Made by a program: the position numbers and the translations under genes. Under the pieces are notes generated by a model, which saw only the letters and a program-made list of their open reading frames with translations, searched no databases and had not been told where the DNA came from. DNA of 44,663 bases from Cytophagales bacterium (GTDB lineage Bacteria > Bacteroidota > Bacteroidia > Cytophagales > Spirosomataceae). Positions 1-8,180 of the stretch are shown here, in pieces. How positions within the stretch are numbered: position 1 is the first letter of the stretch; every line of letters begins with the position of its first letter. The stretch covers positions 1 through 44,663 of the forward strand of contig JANSYO010000039.1 of NCBI GenBank assembly GCA_024742395.1, in the 5' to 3' direction.

Positions 1-780
1 AAACAACTTTGCTTAATCCTTACAAAAGATTACATTAAACTAAATGACTTCTTAGATAAAACCCCTTTGGCCGAAAGACCCGAAGAATGCAAGGTATTAT
101 ACAAGTTGGTACATCCAGATGAAAAGATCAATGTTGATATAAGCAGGGTAGGTCAAATGGTAAAAGAGGATTTTGGTGCAGCTCTATTCCCATGGCAACT
201 GTTTTTACTTGTTCATTTAGGAAAGCACGAAATGGCATTGGACTTTTTGGAAGAAAACATCAAAATACGTACTGGTCAGATCATAAACTTTATGAATATA
301 CCTCTGCTTAAACCTTTGCACAAGTATCAAAGATTTCAGGATTTAGTACAAGTAGTTTTCCGCGAAGAACAATTGCCTCCAAATCCCGAACAGCAAATAC
401 AATTAACCACGTCTAAAGCCTTATTATCAGATGCTGAAGTCGATATAGCATTAGAAATAATTGAAAAAGGCATGAATGAAGAAAAATGGTTTCGAAACCC
501 TACCTTATCCTTACGCGAACTAGCTAATAGCATGAATATTAGCTGCAACAAACTTTCTTGGTTGCTAAATGAAAGAATGGGACAAAACTTCAATGAGTAC
601 ATCAATAATTTCCGCCTAGAGAACTTCAAAGTGAATGCCTTAAATCCTGCGAATAGCCACCTTACCCTTTTAGGGCTCGCATATGAAAGCGGCTTTAGTT
701 CTAAATCGGTTTTCAATGGCTACTTTAAAAAAACTGAAGGTATGACACCTAAGGCATGGTTGAAAGCTAATCAAATTTAA
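1..780 (+). CDS. AraC-type HTH regulator, 5'-truncated by the window edge
   Basis: The reading frame is open from base 1 with no stop before 780, so the gene starts outside the window and the TTG at 67 is not a convincing start. The last ~100 residues form an AraC/XylS-type helix-turn-helix domain: LRELANSMNISCNKLSWLLN is the first helix-turn-helix, and LAYESGFSSKSVFNGYFKK followed by GMTPKAWL is the conserved second helix and tail. The helical region before it (KEDFGAALFPWQLFLLVHLGK) resembles the sensor or TPR-like halves that Bacteroidota fuse to this domain, but I cannot name it. It probably binds DNA as a transcription regulator. Its target is unknown; the secreted protein 215 bp downstream is one possibility. 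Confidence in the DNA-binding domain is high. Confidence 0.85.
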   Translation, partial: KQLCLILTKDYIKLNDFLDKTPLAERPEECKVLYKLVHPDEKINVDISRVGQMVKEDFGAALFPWQLFLLVHLGKHEMALDFLEENIKIRTGQIINFMNIPLLKPLHKYQRFQDLVQVVFREEQLPPNPEQQIQLTTSKALLSDAEVDIALEIIEKGMNEEKWFRNPTLSLRELANSMNISCNKLSWLLNERMGQNFNEYINNFRLENFKVNALNPANSHLTLLGLAYESGFSSKSVFNGYFKKTEGMTPKAWLKANQI

Positions 781-895
781 GACTGTTTAGAAAGTCCTGA
801 ATCTCACGATTAAGTCCGCATTTATAATTCAGAACGATTCACCTTCCTTCCCACTCCATCTTTGCATTATCAAATCGATAAAGCAGAGTTAAACT

Positions 896-911
896 ATCAT
901 CAAATGATGAT
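896..911. promoter_or_regulatory. Short inverted repeat upstream of secreted barrel gene
   Basis: ATCATC-N4-GATGAT forms two perfect 6-bp arms in the 214-bp gap between the regulator gene and the secreted protein at 995. It could be an operator for the adjacent AraC-type regulator, but AraC proteins usually use direct repeats. No clear TAnnTTTG box lies between it and the start codon. A weak call. Confidence 0.2.
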
Positions 912-994
912 TCCTTTCTCTTCTTAAAACTTAAGCTAACTAGAACCGGAGGGCTCTGAACTTATCGTTTTTTTTAATAAAAACTATTATTATA

Positions 995-1654
995 ATGAAA
1001 AAGCTATTTACAATTCTTTTATTTTCTTGCACACTTAGTGCTTTTGCTCAAACTGACTCAACTGACGTATCGGAGGGTAAAAAAAACGAAGTAACCCATA
1101 AGTACAGGGTAAGTTTTCCTTATTTTATCGTAACAGATCCTATTGGAGATCCCTGGAACGACCGACAAAACACGCAAATGATTGAGCTTCATGTAAAACG
1201 TAATCTGGACGATAAGAACATTATTGGTGTCAAGTTTGCCACCTGGCGATTGTTTCAACCCATGGGTATCACCTGGTGGGATGGTCTTTTGGATAAGTTA
1301 GAAACAGGAAGTGAATTCTATCCGGGACATGTGCGAGAAACAGGTATAGGCATTTCGTATCAGCGTATGATCTGGAAAGGGCTATTTGCAACAGTCGAAG
1401 TTCTACCACAATTACAAACCTATATGGATCTTGATGGGAATAAAATTGGCAATGGGTTTAAAGTTTATAACTCGTATCATTTGGGCTACCATGTCTCAAT
1501 TGGAAAGAAAAAGCGATTTTTTATAGAACCACAAGTTCATTCACAGCACTGGATGTTTGACAACAAAGCTCCAGCCGGATTCAAGGAGTTGGACGATAAA
1601 TGGAGAAGATACTTTCTTTTTGAGCCAAACATTTACATTGGTGTAAATTTTTAA
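995..1654 (+). CDS. Secreted hypothetical protein, outer-membrane barrel candidate
   Basis: A 219-residue protein starting with a clear Sec signal peptide (MKKLFTILLFSCTLSAFAQ, cleavage after the AFA/Q site about residue 19). The mature part alternates polar and aromatic/hydrophobic residues (YRVSFPYFIV, RETGIGISYQRM, FFIEPQVHSQHW) and ends in NIYIGVNF. A C-terminal phenylalanine is typical of outer-membrane beta-barrels. I do not recognise a named family. It stands alone, with an AraC-type regulator upstream and a strong terminator immediately downstream, so it is probably monocistronic. It may be a small outer-membrane protein; the function is unknown. Confidence 0.7.
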   Translation: MKKLFTILLFSCTLSAFAQTDSTDVSEGKKNEVTHKYRVSFPYFIVTDPIGDPWNDRQNTQMIELHVKRNLDDKNIIGVKFATWRLFQPMGITWWDGLLDKLETGSEFYPGHVRETGIGISYQRMIWKGLFATVEVLPQLQTYMDLDGNKIGNGFKVYNSYHLGYHVSIGKKKRFFIEPQVHSQHWMFDNKAPAGFKELDDKWRRYFLFEPNIYIGVNF

Positions 1655-1657
1655 GCG

Positions 1658-1703
1658 ATAATCTGGCAAGTCGAGATTTACAAATCTTGGCTTGTCAGAT
1701 TAT
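1658..1703 (+). terminator. Strong stem-loop terminator, 20-bp arms
   Basis: Arms 1658-1677 and 1684-1703 pair over 20 positions, with three G-U wobbles in the transcript, around a 6-nt loop, starting four bases after the stop codon at 1654. The strand after the hairpin is AT-rich rather than a pure T run. It insulates the secreted barrel gene from the amidohydrolase. Confidence 0.75.
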
Positions 1704-1816
1704 TTAAAGCTAAAGGAACTGGAACCTAAAAAATGCTCCGCAATGTCAATTCAACTTGGCCAAAAGAATATAACAATTTTGAAGTAATTTCAGCAGTGAA
1801 TTGAGCCTAAATAAAT

Positions 1817-3271
1817 ATGAAAACAAAAAGACTAGCATTTATAATTTTAAAGAGAGGATTACAAGGGATTGGGGGATTGGTAGTGCTAATTCTAATCGCA
1901 TTGATTAGTATACTCATTTTAGATTCTTTTCAGACTTCCTTTTTGAAGATGGACAATCAACCGAAGGCTGATTTAAATAGCTATATCATAAGGAATGTCA
2001 ACATTGTTCCAATGACCTCTGATACGGTACTAACAAACTCGAGTGTCACCATCAAAAACGGGTTAATAAGTAGTATTGGAGACACTTCGAATCTTGAAAA
2101 TCTGGCTGAAATAGATGCCAGAGGTGGTTTTCTTTCACCTGGTTTGACTGACATGCACGTACACGTTTGGGATAAATATGAACTCGGCTTGTATTTGGCA
2201 AATGGCGTTACAGCCATTCGCAACCTTTGGGGGCAACCCATGCACCTACGAATCAAGAAAGAAGTAATAGAAAATGAAATAGCCGCTCCGATGTTCTTTA
2301 CTTCAACACCCAAACTAACAGGTCCTCAATTCATCGGGGATGATAATACTAACCTAACAGACCCTAACGAAGCAAAAGAAAAAATCATCTCTTTCAAAGA
2401 GCGTGGTTTTGACTTCATTAAGACCTATTCTGGGCTTACAGAAGAACTATTTGAAGCAATCCTCAGGCAAGCTGCTATTTCTAACATGGATATAGTGGCC
2501 CATCCTACTCCGGAGGTTCCTTATGAGTATCACTTTAACCCTCAAATCATCACCATCGAACATGCGGAAGAGTTTGTGCAACAACCATTGAATTATCAAC
2601 TGGATACTACTAAGCTTAATGAAATAGTTGAAGGATATGTAGCCAATCCTCACGCAACGCTAAGCCCTACACTAATTGTTTATTACAACATTTACAACAT
2701 GCTCCGGAATGATACGATTCTCTCTTCAGAGGATTTGGATTATATGAATCCGCTCATTCGCATGGTAGATAGCCAAGCCCAATATGACAGATGGAATGGT
2801 ACGAAAATACAAGATGCTACCGTCACTAAACGAATCAAAGATCAACATGATTTTCATTTACTCATCATAAAGAAACTTTATGACAAAGGAGTCAACATTG
2901 TCTGTGGAACAGATGCAGGCATTGGTATTACTTTACCCGGTTTCTCCATACATCAAGAATTAGAATTCTATAAGCAAGCAGGGATGAGTAATTATGATGT
3001 TCTGAAGACAGCAACAGTGAATCCTTCAAAAACACATAATTTTTTGAATAATCTGGGAAGTGTCGAGGTAGGCAAAACTGCCAATCTCCTAATATTAGAC
3101 ACAAATCCACTTGAAGAATTAAAGGCTCTTCAGAATCCTAAAATGGTTTTTGTAAAAGGTAGAAAGATCAATCATGAGCAGTTAAACCAATTCAAAGAAA
3201 AGGCAAAGAACAGAAGCAATCTATTGGCAACAGCCTTGAGGTATGCAGAATATCTGTTATTGGAGCGGTAA
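1817..3271 (+). CDS. Membrane-anchored amidohydrolase (metal-dependent)
   Basis: A 484-residue amidohydrolase-superfamily protein. An N-terminal hydrophobic segment (about residues 16-35) acts as signal anchor, so the enzyme should face the periplasm. Metal-site motifs are present in the expected order: HVH at 114-116 after strand 1, Lys202 in FIKTYSG (candidate carbamylated lysine), His229 in HPTPE, His249 in EHAEE, and Asp366 in GTDAG. The C-terminus (GSVEVGKTANLLILDTNPLE) is the usual composite-domain strand of imidazolonepropionase/prolidase-like members. The substrate cannot be read from sequence; dipeptides or cyclic amides are typical of the subgroup. It lies alone between two gaps of ~160 bp. 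Confidence 0.88.
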   Translation: MKTKRLAFIILKRGLQGIGGLVVLILIALISILILDSFQTSFLKMDNQPKADLNSYIIRNVNIVPMTSDTVLTNSSVTIKNGLISSIGDTSNLENLAEIDARGGFLSPGLTDMHVHVWDKYELGLYLANGVTAIRNLWGQPMHLRIKKEVIENEIAAPMFFTSTPKLTGPQFIGDDNTNLTDPNEAKEKIISFKERGFDFIKTYSGLTEELFEAILRQAAISNMDIVAHPTPEVPYEYHFNPQIITIEHAEEFVQQPLNYQLDTTKLNEIVEGYVANPHATLSPTLIVYYNIYNMLRNDTILSSEDLDYMNPLIRMVDSQAQYDRWNGTKIQDATVTKRIKDQHDFHLLIIKKLYDKGVNIVCGTDAGIGITLPGFSIHQELEFYKQAGMSNYDVLKTATVNPSKTHNFLNNLGSVEVGKTANLLILDTNPLEELKALQNPKMVFVKGRKINHEQLNQFKEKAKNRSNLLATALRYAEYLLLER

Positions 3272-3435
3272 CCGGGCTTATGCGTACCGTACGCTCACAA
3301 ACTAGATTGTAAATCTCTCAAAGTAATAACTTGAAACTGCTCTGTAAATACAAGCTCGTATATATAGTTGCTGATGCAATTTCTACTCTGTGGCAGCAAT
3401 AAAAACAAAGAAGTCGATCACAAAACAATCAGAAA

Positions 3436-4914
3436 ATGAATTCATCGAGTAAAGCACTAATTTTCGCTTTCATAACCTTTTTCACCTTAAATTCTTTTTC
3501 TCAAAGCACCAATAAAGAACTTTTCAATAGAATTAACGCATATTTGGAATCAAGCGTAATAAATGGCTTTTCTGGAGCTGTTTTAGTCTCTAAAAAAGGA
3601 GAAATTATTTTATCAAAAGGATATGGATGGGCAGACAGAAAAAATAAAATACCTAATTCACCATTAACTGTTTTTAATATTGGTTCTGTTACTAAACAAT
3701 TTACAGCATCGGCTGTTTTAAAACTTGTAGAACAAGGGAAAATTAAAATATCAGATAAAATAAGTTCATATTTTCGTCAGGTCCCTATAGACAAAAGAGA
3801 GATAACTATTCATCAATTATTAACGCATACCTCTGGAATTTCTAATAGAACTGGTGGTTTTAGATATGATGAAGCCAGTAAAGAACAGTTTCTAAAAGAA
3901 TTCTTTGATTCAGATTTACAATCTAAACCAGGTGCAAAGTACCAATATGCCAATGCCAACTACATTATGTTAACGGTTCTATTGGAGTTGGTTTCGGGAC
4001 AATCTTATAATTCTTTTTTAAATGAATACCTGTTTGAACCTGCTCAAATGAAAAGTACCGGATATAAAAGCATCAATTTTAGTGCGGAACGACTCGCACA
4101 TGGATACTACTATAACAGAGATGATGAACAATGGGCAGATTGGGGAACAACCCAACAGCACCTTCCGTACAATGATAAACACTGGTATAGTATAGGCAAA
4201 GGAGATATTCATTCTACCGTTGAGGATTTATATAAATGGCAGGTTGCTTTAAACAATAATGTGATTTTAACACGAGAAATAAAGGCTCTTCTAGAAACAC
4301 CTCATGTAGCCGAAAATAATAGCAAGACATCGTTTTACGGCTACGGTTGGGCCATATCTCAAAGTAATAGAGATACCAAAATCGTTGCACATAATGGTAG
4401 TAATGGGCTGTATTTTGCTGATTTTGTAAGATATACAGATGATGAGGTAGTGGTTATATACATAACAAACGCGTTTTTAGGTCATGAATCAGAAAATGTT
4501 GCTCGAGAAATAGGCAAAATGATTTTTGATTCCAATTATACTGCAACACCAATTTCAAGGAACATTTATGAATTAATTCATGAATTTATGAAAACCAATC
4601 CATCTTCAAATGCAGATAAATTACCTGATCTTTTTAAGAAAGAACTTAATTATGAATTTAACGACCATGCCGTACTAAATAGACTAGGATATAGCAGATT
4701 GATAAAAGAAGACAAGCCTGACTGGGCCTTAGAACTTTTTAAACTTAATGTGAAGTTATTCCCTGAAGATGGAAATTTATGGGATTCACTGGGTGAAGCT
4801 TACTTAAAGTATGACAAAGTAGAAGAAGCTATAAAGTGTTACTCTAAGGCAGTGGAATTAGGTAGTGGAGGCTCAAAAAGCATATTGAATAAATTGTTGA
4901 AAGAAGACCAATAA
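3436..4914 (+). CDS. Serine hydrolase, class C beta-lactamase fold, with C-terminal TPRs
   Basis: A 492-residue exported protein with signal peptide (cleavage near NSFSQ). The beta-lactamase/DD-peptidase family triad is visible: Ser84-x-x-Lys87 (SVTK), Tyr171-Ala-Asn173 (YAN), and His319-x-Gly (HNG) in place of KTG. LLTHTSGISN is a family signature near residue 130. Residues ~420-490 add TPR-like helices (LWDSLGEAYLKYDKVEEAIKCYSKA), a common Bacteroidota arrangement for esterase or peptidase-type members rather than true drug-inactivating lactamases. It probably hydrolyses an ester or peptide bond in the periplasm. This gene and the next are more AT-rich than the housekeeping genes further on. 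Confidence 0.85.
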   Translation: MNSSSKALIFAFITFFTLNSFSQSTNKELFNRINAYLESSVINGFSGAVLVSKKGEIILSKGYGWADRKNKIPNSPLTVFNIGSVTKQFTASAVLKLVEQGKIKISDKISSYFRQVPIDKREITIHQLLTHTSGISNRTGGFRYDEASKEQFLKEFFDSDLQSKPGAKYQYANANYIMLTVLLELVSGQSYNSFLNEYLFEPAQMKSTGYKSINFSAERLAHGYYYNRDDEQWADWGTTQQHLPYNDKHWYSIGKGDIHSTVEDLYKWQVALNNNVILTREIKALLETPHVAENNSKTSFYGYGWAISQSNRDTKIVAHNGSNGLYFADFVRYTDDEVVVIYITNAFLGHESENVAREIGKMIFDSNYTATPISRNIYELIHEFMKTNPSSNADKLPDLFKKELNYEFNDHAVLNRLGYSRLIKEDKPDWALELFKLNVKLFPEDGNLWDSLGEAYLKYDKVEEAIKCYSKAVELGSGGSKSILNKLLKEDQ

Positions 4915-4984
4915 TTCATTTTCCAATTTAAATTTAGACTATAGGAATTGGTATTTCGGAAGAATTACTAAAAATCAAAACTGA

Positions 4985-5608
4985 ATGATGGGACCAGATA
5001 AAAACGTAAAATTTCCGCTTGAGAATTATGACAGACTTTGTTTCCTAAAGAATGTTGTGAAAAACCCCAACATCATAGTTGGCGACTATACCTATTATGA
5101 TGATTTTGAAAATGTAGAAAACTTTGAGAAAAACGTAAAATACCTTTTCGATTTTGTAGGAGACAAATTAATTATTGGAAAGTTCTGTATGATAGCTTCA
5201 GATGTCAAATTCATCATGAACGGTGCAAATCATATGACGGATTCATTGTCAACTTATCCTTTTGCAATTTTTGGGAAAGGCTGGGAAAATGCAATGGAGG
5301 GAAAAGCCTACCCGAAAAAAGGAAATATTACTATTGGTAATGATGTTTGGATTGGCTACAACGCCACAATAATGGCTGGAGTAACTATTGGAGACGGAGC
5401 AATAATTGCCACAAACTCAACAGTCATTAAGGATGTCGAACCCTATTCCGTAGTTGGAGGAAATCCGGCAAAAGAGATTAAAAAGCGATTCTCAAAAGAA
5501 GTAATTACAAAACTCTTAAAGCTTCAATGGTGGAACTGGGATATTCAAAAAATCACAAAGAACATTCAGAACCTGACAGACAACGAAATTGAAAATATAG
5601 TAGAATAA
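4985..5608 (+). CDS. Vat/CatB-type hexapeptide O-acetyltransferase
   Basis: A 207-residue left-handed beta-helix acetyltransferase. Repeats of the hexapeptide type are seen in IGKFCMIASDV, ITIGNDVWIGYNATIMAGV and IGDGAIIATNS, and the tail GGNPAKEIKKRF is a family signature. The HM in NHM (near residue 80) corresponds to the catalytic histidine of xenobiotic acetyltransferases, which move acetyl from acetyl-CoA to a hydroxyl. The N-terminus (GPDKNVKFPLEN) matches streptogramin/chloramphenicol acetyltransferase relatives of about 210 residues, so length is normal. The real substrate could be an antibiotic or a sugar. Two ATGs in tandem (4985, 4988) leave the start ambiguous by one codon. It sits at the edge of an accessory region. 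Confidence 0.85.
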   Translation: MMGPDKNVKFPLENYDRLCFLKNVVKNPNIIVGDYTYYDDFENVENFEKNVKYLFDFVGDKLIIGKFCMIASDVKFIMNGANHMTDSLSTYPFAIFGKGWENAMEGKAYPKKGNITIGNDVWIGYNATIMAGVTIGDGAIIATNSTVIKDVEPYSVVGGNPAKEIKKRFSKEVITKLLKLQWWNWDIQKITKNIQNLTDNEIENIVE

Positions 5609-6203
5609 AAAAAAGAGCAACAAAGAGAGACAAAAAATCACTTTCCGTACTTATAGCTACGCAAAACACGACCTCAATGATCTTATCATTAAATAGTTGA
5701 GGCATCTGCTTTTAGAAGCTAAGCAATCCGCTGCCTGTGACGATCAATTGGCACTATCATTCTTTAGTATATTCAAGGCTAAAGAACTAGAAATAATTAT
5801 AAATGCGTACCGAGAAGCGAACTAGTTTCACTGAGCAAAATGAGTCCATCCTACAGACATAAAATGACATTTGGGATCAATAAAGCACTGATGTTATTCC
5901 TGTTTTCTTAATTGAAGCCATGGGCTCAGAACCTACACTTCTGGCAATGTAATTAAGAACATCCCCCAAGTTGAGTACATAATGAGGAGTAGTTTGAGAG
6001 AGGTTTTTGAGGAGTAGTTGTTTTATTGTAAGTACAAGTCAGTCCGACCGAAGACGAGGACAGCCTTTTTACTGCTAGATGAGGGTCTCTACTACCTCTA
6101 CCTGACATGAATGCTATGCTTTTAGCTTGTTTTATCACAACAAATACCTTCCTTTATCAGGATACCCAATTTTGAATATTAGTCAAATGAAAACAATCTT
6201 TAT
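5609..6203 (+). other. Gene-free stretch with possible decayed coding remnant
   Basis: No intact gene is visible. One frame shows open pieces separated by stops: 5643-5693, 5697-5822, roughly 5920-6014 and 6018-6103. The second piece has protein-like composition (LRHLLLEAKQSAACDDQLAL and onward), and the piece before it is in the same frame with only a TAG between. No homology is recognised. A 13-bp motif TGAGGAGTAGTT(T/G) occurs twice, at 5983-5995 and 6008-6020. The stretch may be the remains of a gene lost before the AbiE cassette arrived; it may equally be ordinary intergenic DNA. Confidence 0.3.
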
Positions 6204-6295
6204 GCAAGCTAATTCAATTAGTATCAGTCTTACCTTTCTGAAGTGAAACTTAAATAAAAATGTCCAGTTTTTTATATAAAAAACTGGACATTTAC
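6204..6295. repeat. Left copy of ~91-bp direct repeat flanking AbiE cassette
   Basis: This segment matches 9105-9195 at nearly every position. The differences I see are one base near the left end, three bases around 6226-6228, and a small change plus one-base length difference in the palindrome centre. Identity ends sharply after ...GGACATTTAC on the right. It contains the palindrome that sits over the abiE promoter. The two copies are in the same orientation and 2901 bp apart. Confidence 0.9.
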
Positions 6296-6304
6296 ATAAC
6301 TTTG
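6258..6304 (+). promoter_or_regulatory. Palindromic operator and -7 box of the abiE operon
   Basis: 6258-6293 is a perfect 36-bp palindrome (arm AAATGTCCAGTTTTTTAT). Three bases later comes TAACTTTG at 6297-6304, matching the Bacteroidota -7 box TAnnTTTG, 16 bp before the AbiEi start codon. AbiEi antitoxins are known to repress their own promoter by binding inverted repeats, so an autoregulatory operator is the natural reading. The same palindrome could also act as a transcription terminator for anything upstream. Confidence 0.6.
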
Positions 6305-6320
6305 TAGAAAGAAATAAGCA

Positions 6321-7046
6321 ATGCAAGTATCTAATAATGTTAAACTTACCATAGATAGATTTCCGAAAGGATACGTATTCACCTATGATGACTTTATGGA
6401 AGAGGTGAGCAAAAAGGAGGCGGTTATTAAATCTCTCAATAGATTAGTGGCAGCGGGCAAACTTGCCAAGCTCGCAAAAGGCAAATACTACAAGCCTGAG
6501 AAAACTCCTTTTGGCGAGCTTCAGCCAAATCAATATCAAATAGTGAAAGACCTGCTAGAAGACAATGGCAAGCTAGTAGGATATCTAACAGGTTATAGTG
6601 TATATAATGAGCTAGGACTCACAACTCAGGTGAGTAATACAATTCAAATTGGCAAAAATGAGCTTAGACCGAGTTTCAAAAGAGGGCGGTATAAAATTAG
6701 TTTCGTCAAACAAAAAAACACCATTACAAAAGAAAACATACCGCTTTTTCAGCTACTAGATGCAATACGCTACATTAAAAAAATACCCGACACCACAATA
6801 GAGGCATCATGTAGGAGGTGTTTAGCCATTATTAAAGGCTTAGAGCCTAAAGACAAAAAGACAGTGGTGAGGCTATGTGCAAAGTACTCACCTGCTACCC
6901 GAGCACTACTTGGAGCTCTACTAGAAGAGAATGGCGAATACGAAATAACCGAGTCCTTGTTCAAGTCCCTAAACCCTATATCTAAGTACAAAATTGAAGG
7001 AGCAGAAAAAGTATTGTCTTCTACCGAAAAATGGAACATTGAATGA
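6321..7046 (+). CDS. AbiEi-like antitoxin / autoregulator (DUF6088 type)
   Basis: A 241-residue protein with an N-terminal winged-helix-like domain (FTYDDFMEEVSKKEAVIKSL, then LAKLAKGKYYKP about residues 45-60). This is the layout of AbiEi-type and DUF6088 antitoxins of type IV toxin-antitoxin systems. The middle (GKLVGYLTGYSVYNELGLTT) is the conserved core following the helix-turn-helix. In this class the antitoxin does not bind the toxin but counteracts it and represses the operon. The last four bases overlap the next gene (ATGA), so the pair is translationally coupled. The palindrome at 6258-6293 is its likely binding site. Confidence 0.85.
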   Translation: MQVSNNVKLTIDRFPKGYVFTYDDFMEEVSKKEAVIKSLNRLVAAGKLAKLAKGKYYKPEKTPFGELQPNQYQIVKDLLEDNGKLVGYLTGYSVYNELGLTTQVSNTIQIGKNELRPSFKRGRYKISFVKQKNTITKENIPLFQLLDAIRYIKKIPDTTIEASCRRCLAIIKGLEPKDKKTVVRLCAKYSPATRALLGALLEENGEYEITESLFKSLNPISKYKIEGAEKVLSSTEKWNIE

Positions 7047-8023
7047 CACTTCACGAAGATAAAAAACTTTTTAGGCAGGCGGTACAATTCACTGCTGACC
7101 AACTCCAAATTGCAGCTATCTATATAGAAAAAGATTATTGGGTAACATTTGCATTGAAGATCATATTCAAACATGCAATAGGCAGAGATACGATTTTTAA
7201 AGGAGGAACAGCTCTTTCCAAATGCTTTAGGGTTATAAATCGCTTTTCTGAAGATATAGACCTGGTCGTGATTCGTAGAGATGGAGAAAGCAATAGTAGC
7301 TTAAAGGAAAAGCTGCGAGTTATTAGTGAAGTAGTGAGTCTTTCTCTTCCAGAAATTGAGACTGAGGGAATTACTCGAAAAATGGGGATGAATCGCAAGA
7401 CTGCACACACTTTTAGTAAGGAGTTTAGTGGAAGGTATGGCCAAGTTAGAGACAGAGTCATTTTGGAGTCGTCTTGGCTAGGCCATCACGAGCCTTTCTC
7501 CGTAAAAAGACTGAATTCATATATCGGTGAAATGATGTTGAGCAATGGGCAAGATGATATTGCCGAAGCACATGGTCTACTACCTTTTGAAGTTAATGTT
7601 CTTGAGCCGATAAGAACTATTTGTGAAAAGATAATGAGCTTGGTGAGGTTTTCGTACGGTGAAAACCCATTGGAAAACTTAAAAAAGAAAATTCGCCACA
7701 CCTATGATTTACACCAACTGCTAATTCAACAAGAATACATGGAGTTTTTCCACTCTTCAGCTTTTGACAAAATGCTCTTAAAAGTCGCAAAAGATGATGT
7801 ATCCAGTTTCAAAAACAATAACGAGTGGTTGATACACCACCCCAACGAAGCTTTGATTTTTATAGACTTAGATACCATTTGGCCCAGCTTGGCAGCAGTT
7901 TATAATGTAGACTTCAAGAATCTTGTACATGGTGAGCTGCCTAAGGAAACTGCAGTACTAAAAACCTTAAGAATGATAAAAGAAAGGCTAGAGATGGTAA
8001 ATTGGGAGAATGTTATAATGTAA
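7043..8023 (+). CDS. AbiEii/AbiGii-family nucleotidyltransferase toxin
   Basis: A 326-residue DNA polymerase beta-type nucleotidyltransferase. The family motif I is intact: GGTALSK at 54-60, followed by the acidic pair in SEDIDL (Asp71, Asp73). Further signatures are RTICEKIMSLVRFSYG near residue 200 and RHTYDLHQLL near 215-225, matching motifs III-IV of AbiEii/MenA toxins. Such toxins add nucleotides to tRNA or other substrates and cause growth arrest, for instance during phage infection. All visible catalytic residues are present, so the toxin is probably active. It starts inside the antitoxin stop region and ends just before a hairpin terminator. Confidence 0.88.
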   Translation: MTLHEDKKLFRQAVQFTADQLQIAAIYIEKDYWVTFALKIIFKHAIGRDTIFKGGTALSKCFRVINRFSEDIDLVVIRRDGESNSSLKEKLRVISEVVSLSLPEIETEGITRKMGMNRKTAHTFSKEFSGRYGQVRDRVILESSWLGHHEPFSVKRLNSYIGEMMLSNGQDDIAEAHGLLPFEVNVLEPIRTICEKIMSLVRFSYGENPLENLKKKIRHTYDLHQLLIQQEYMEFFHSSAFDKMLLKVAKDDVSSFKNNNEWLIHHPNEALIFIDLDTIWPSLAAVYNVDFKNLVHGELPKETAVLKTLRMIKERLEMVNWENVIM

Positions 8024-8063
8024 ATGAGTAATGAATAAATTTTGACGAAACACTTTGGCAGAA

Positions 8064-8087
8064 AAATAGGGTATTTTTCCCCTATTT
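8064..8087 (+). terminator. Hairpin terminator after the abiE operon
   Basis: AAATAGGG at 8064-8071 pairs perfectly with CCCTATTT at 8080-8087 around an 8-nt T-rich loop, 41 bp after the toxin stop codon. It separates the toxin-antitoxin operon from the lipoprotein gene at 8181, which therefore probably has its own promoter. Confidence 0.6.
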
Positions 8088-8180
8088 ACTCGAAAAGAAT
8101 GTCACTGTAATTGATTGATAGTGAATATACTTATAAGTTAAGTACCTTCATAAGGTTATTCTAACTAACTCAGCTATCAC

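Noticed and set aside
3282-3294. GCGTAC-C-GTACGC palindrome after the amidohydrolase gene
   Set aside because: A 1-nt centre cannot form a hairpin, there is no linked promoter, and a 6-bp arm is too short to be meaningful alone.
3436-5608. Antibiotic-resistance island (beta-lactamase-like plus Vat/CatB-like genes)
   Set aside because: The serine hydrolase has HNG instead of KTG and C-terminal TPRs, and the acetyltransferase may act on sugars. There are no mobile-element or integron features around them.
5953-6138. 61-residue minus-strand ORF in the gene-free stretch
   Set aside because: Low-complexity Ser/Thr/Pro composition, no recognisable domain, and no promoter or start context.
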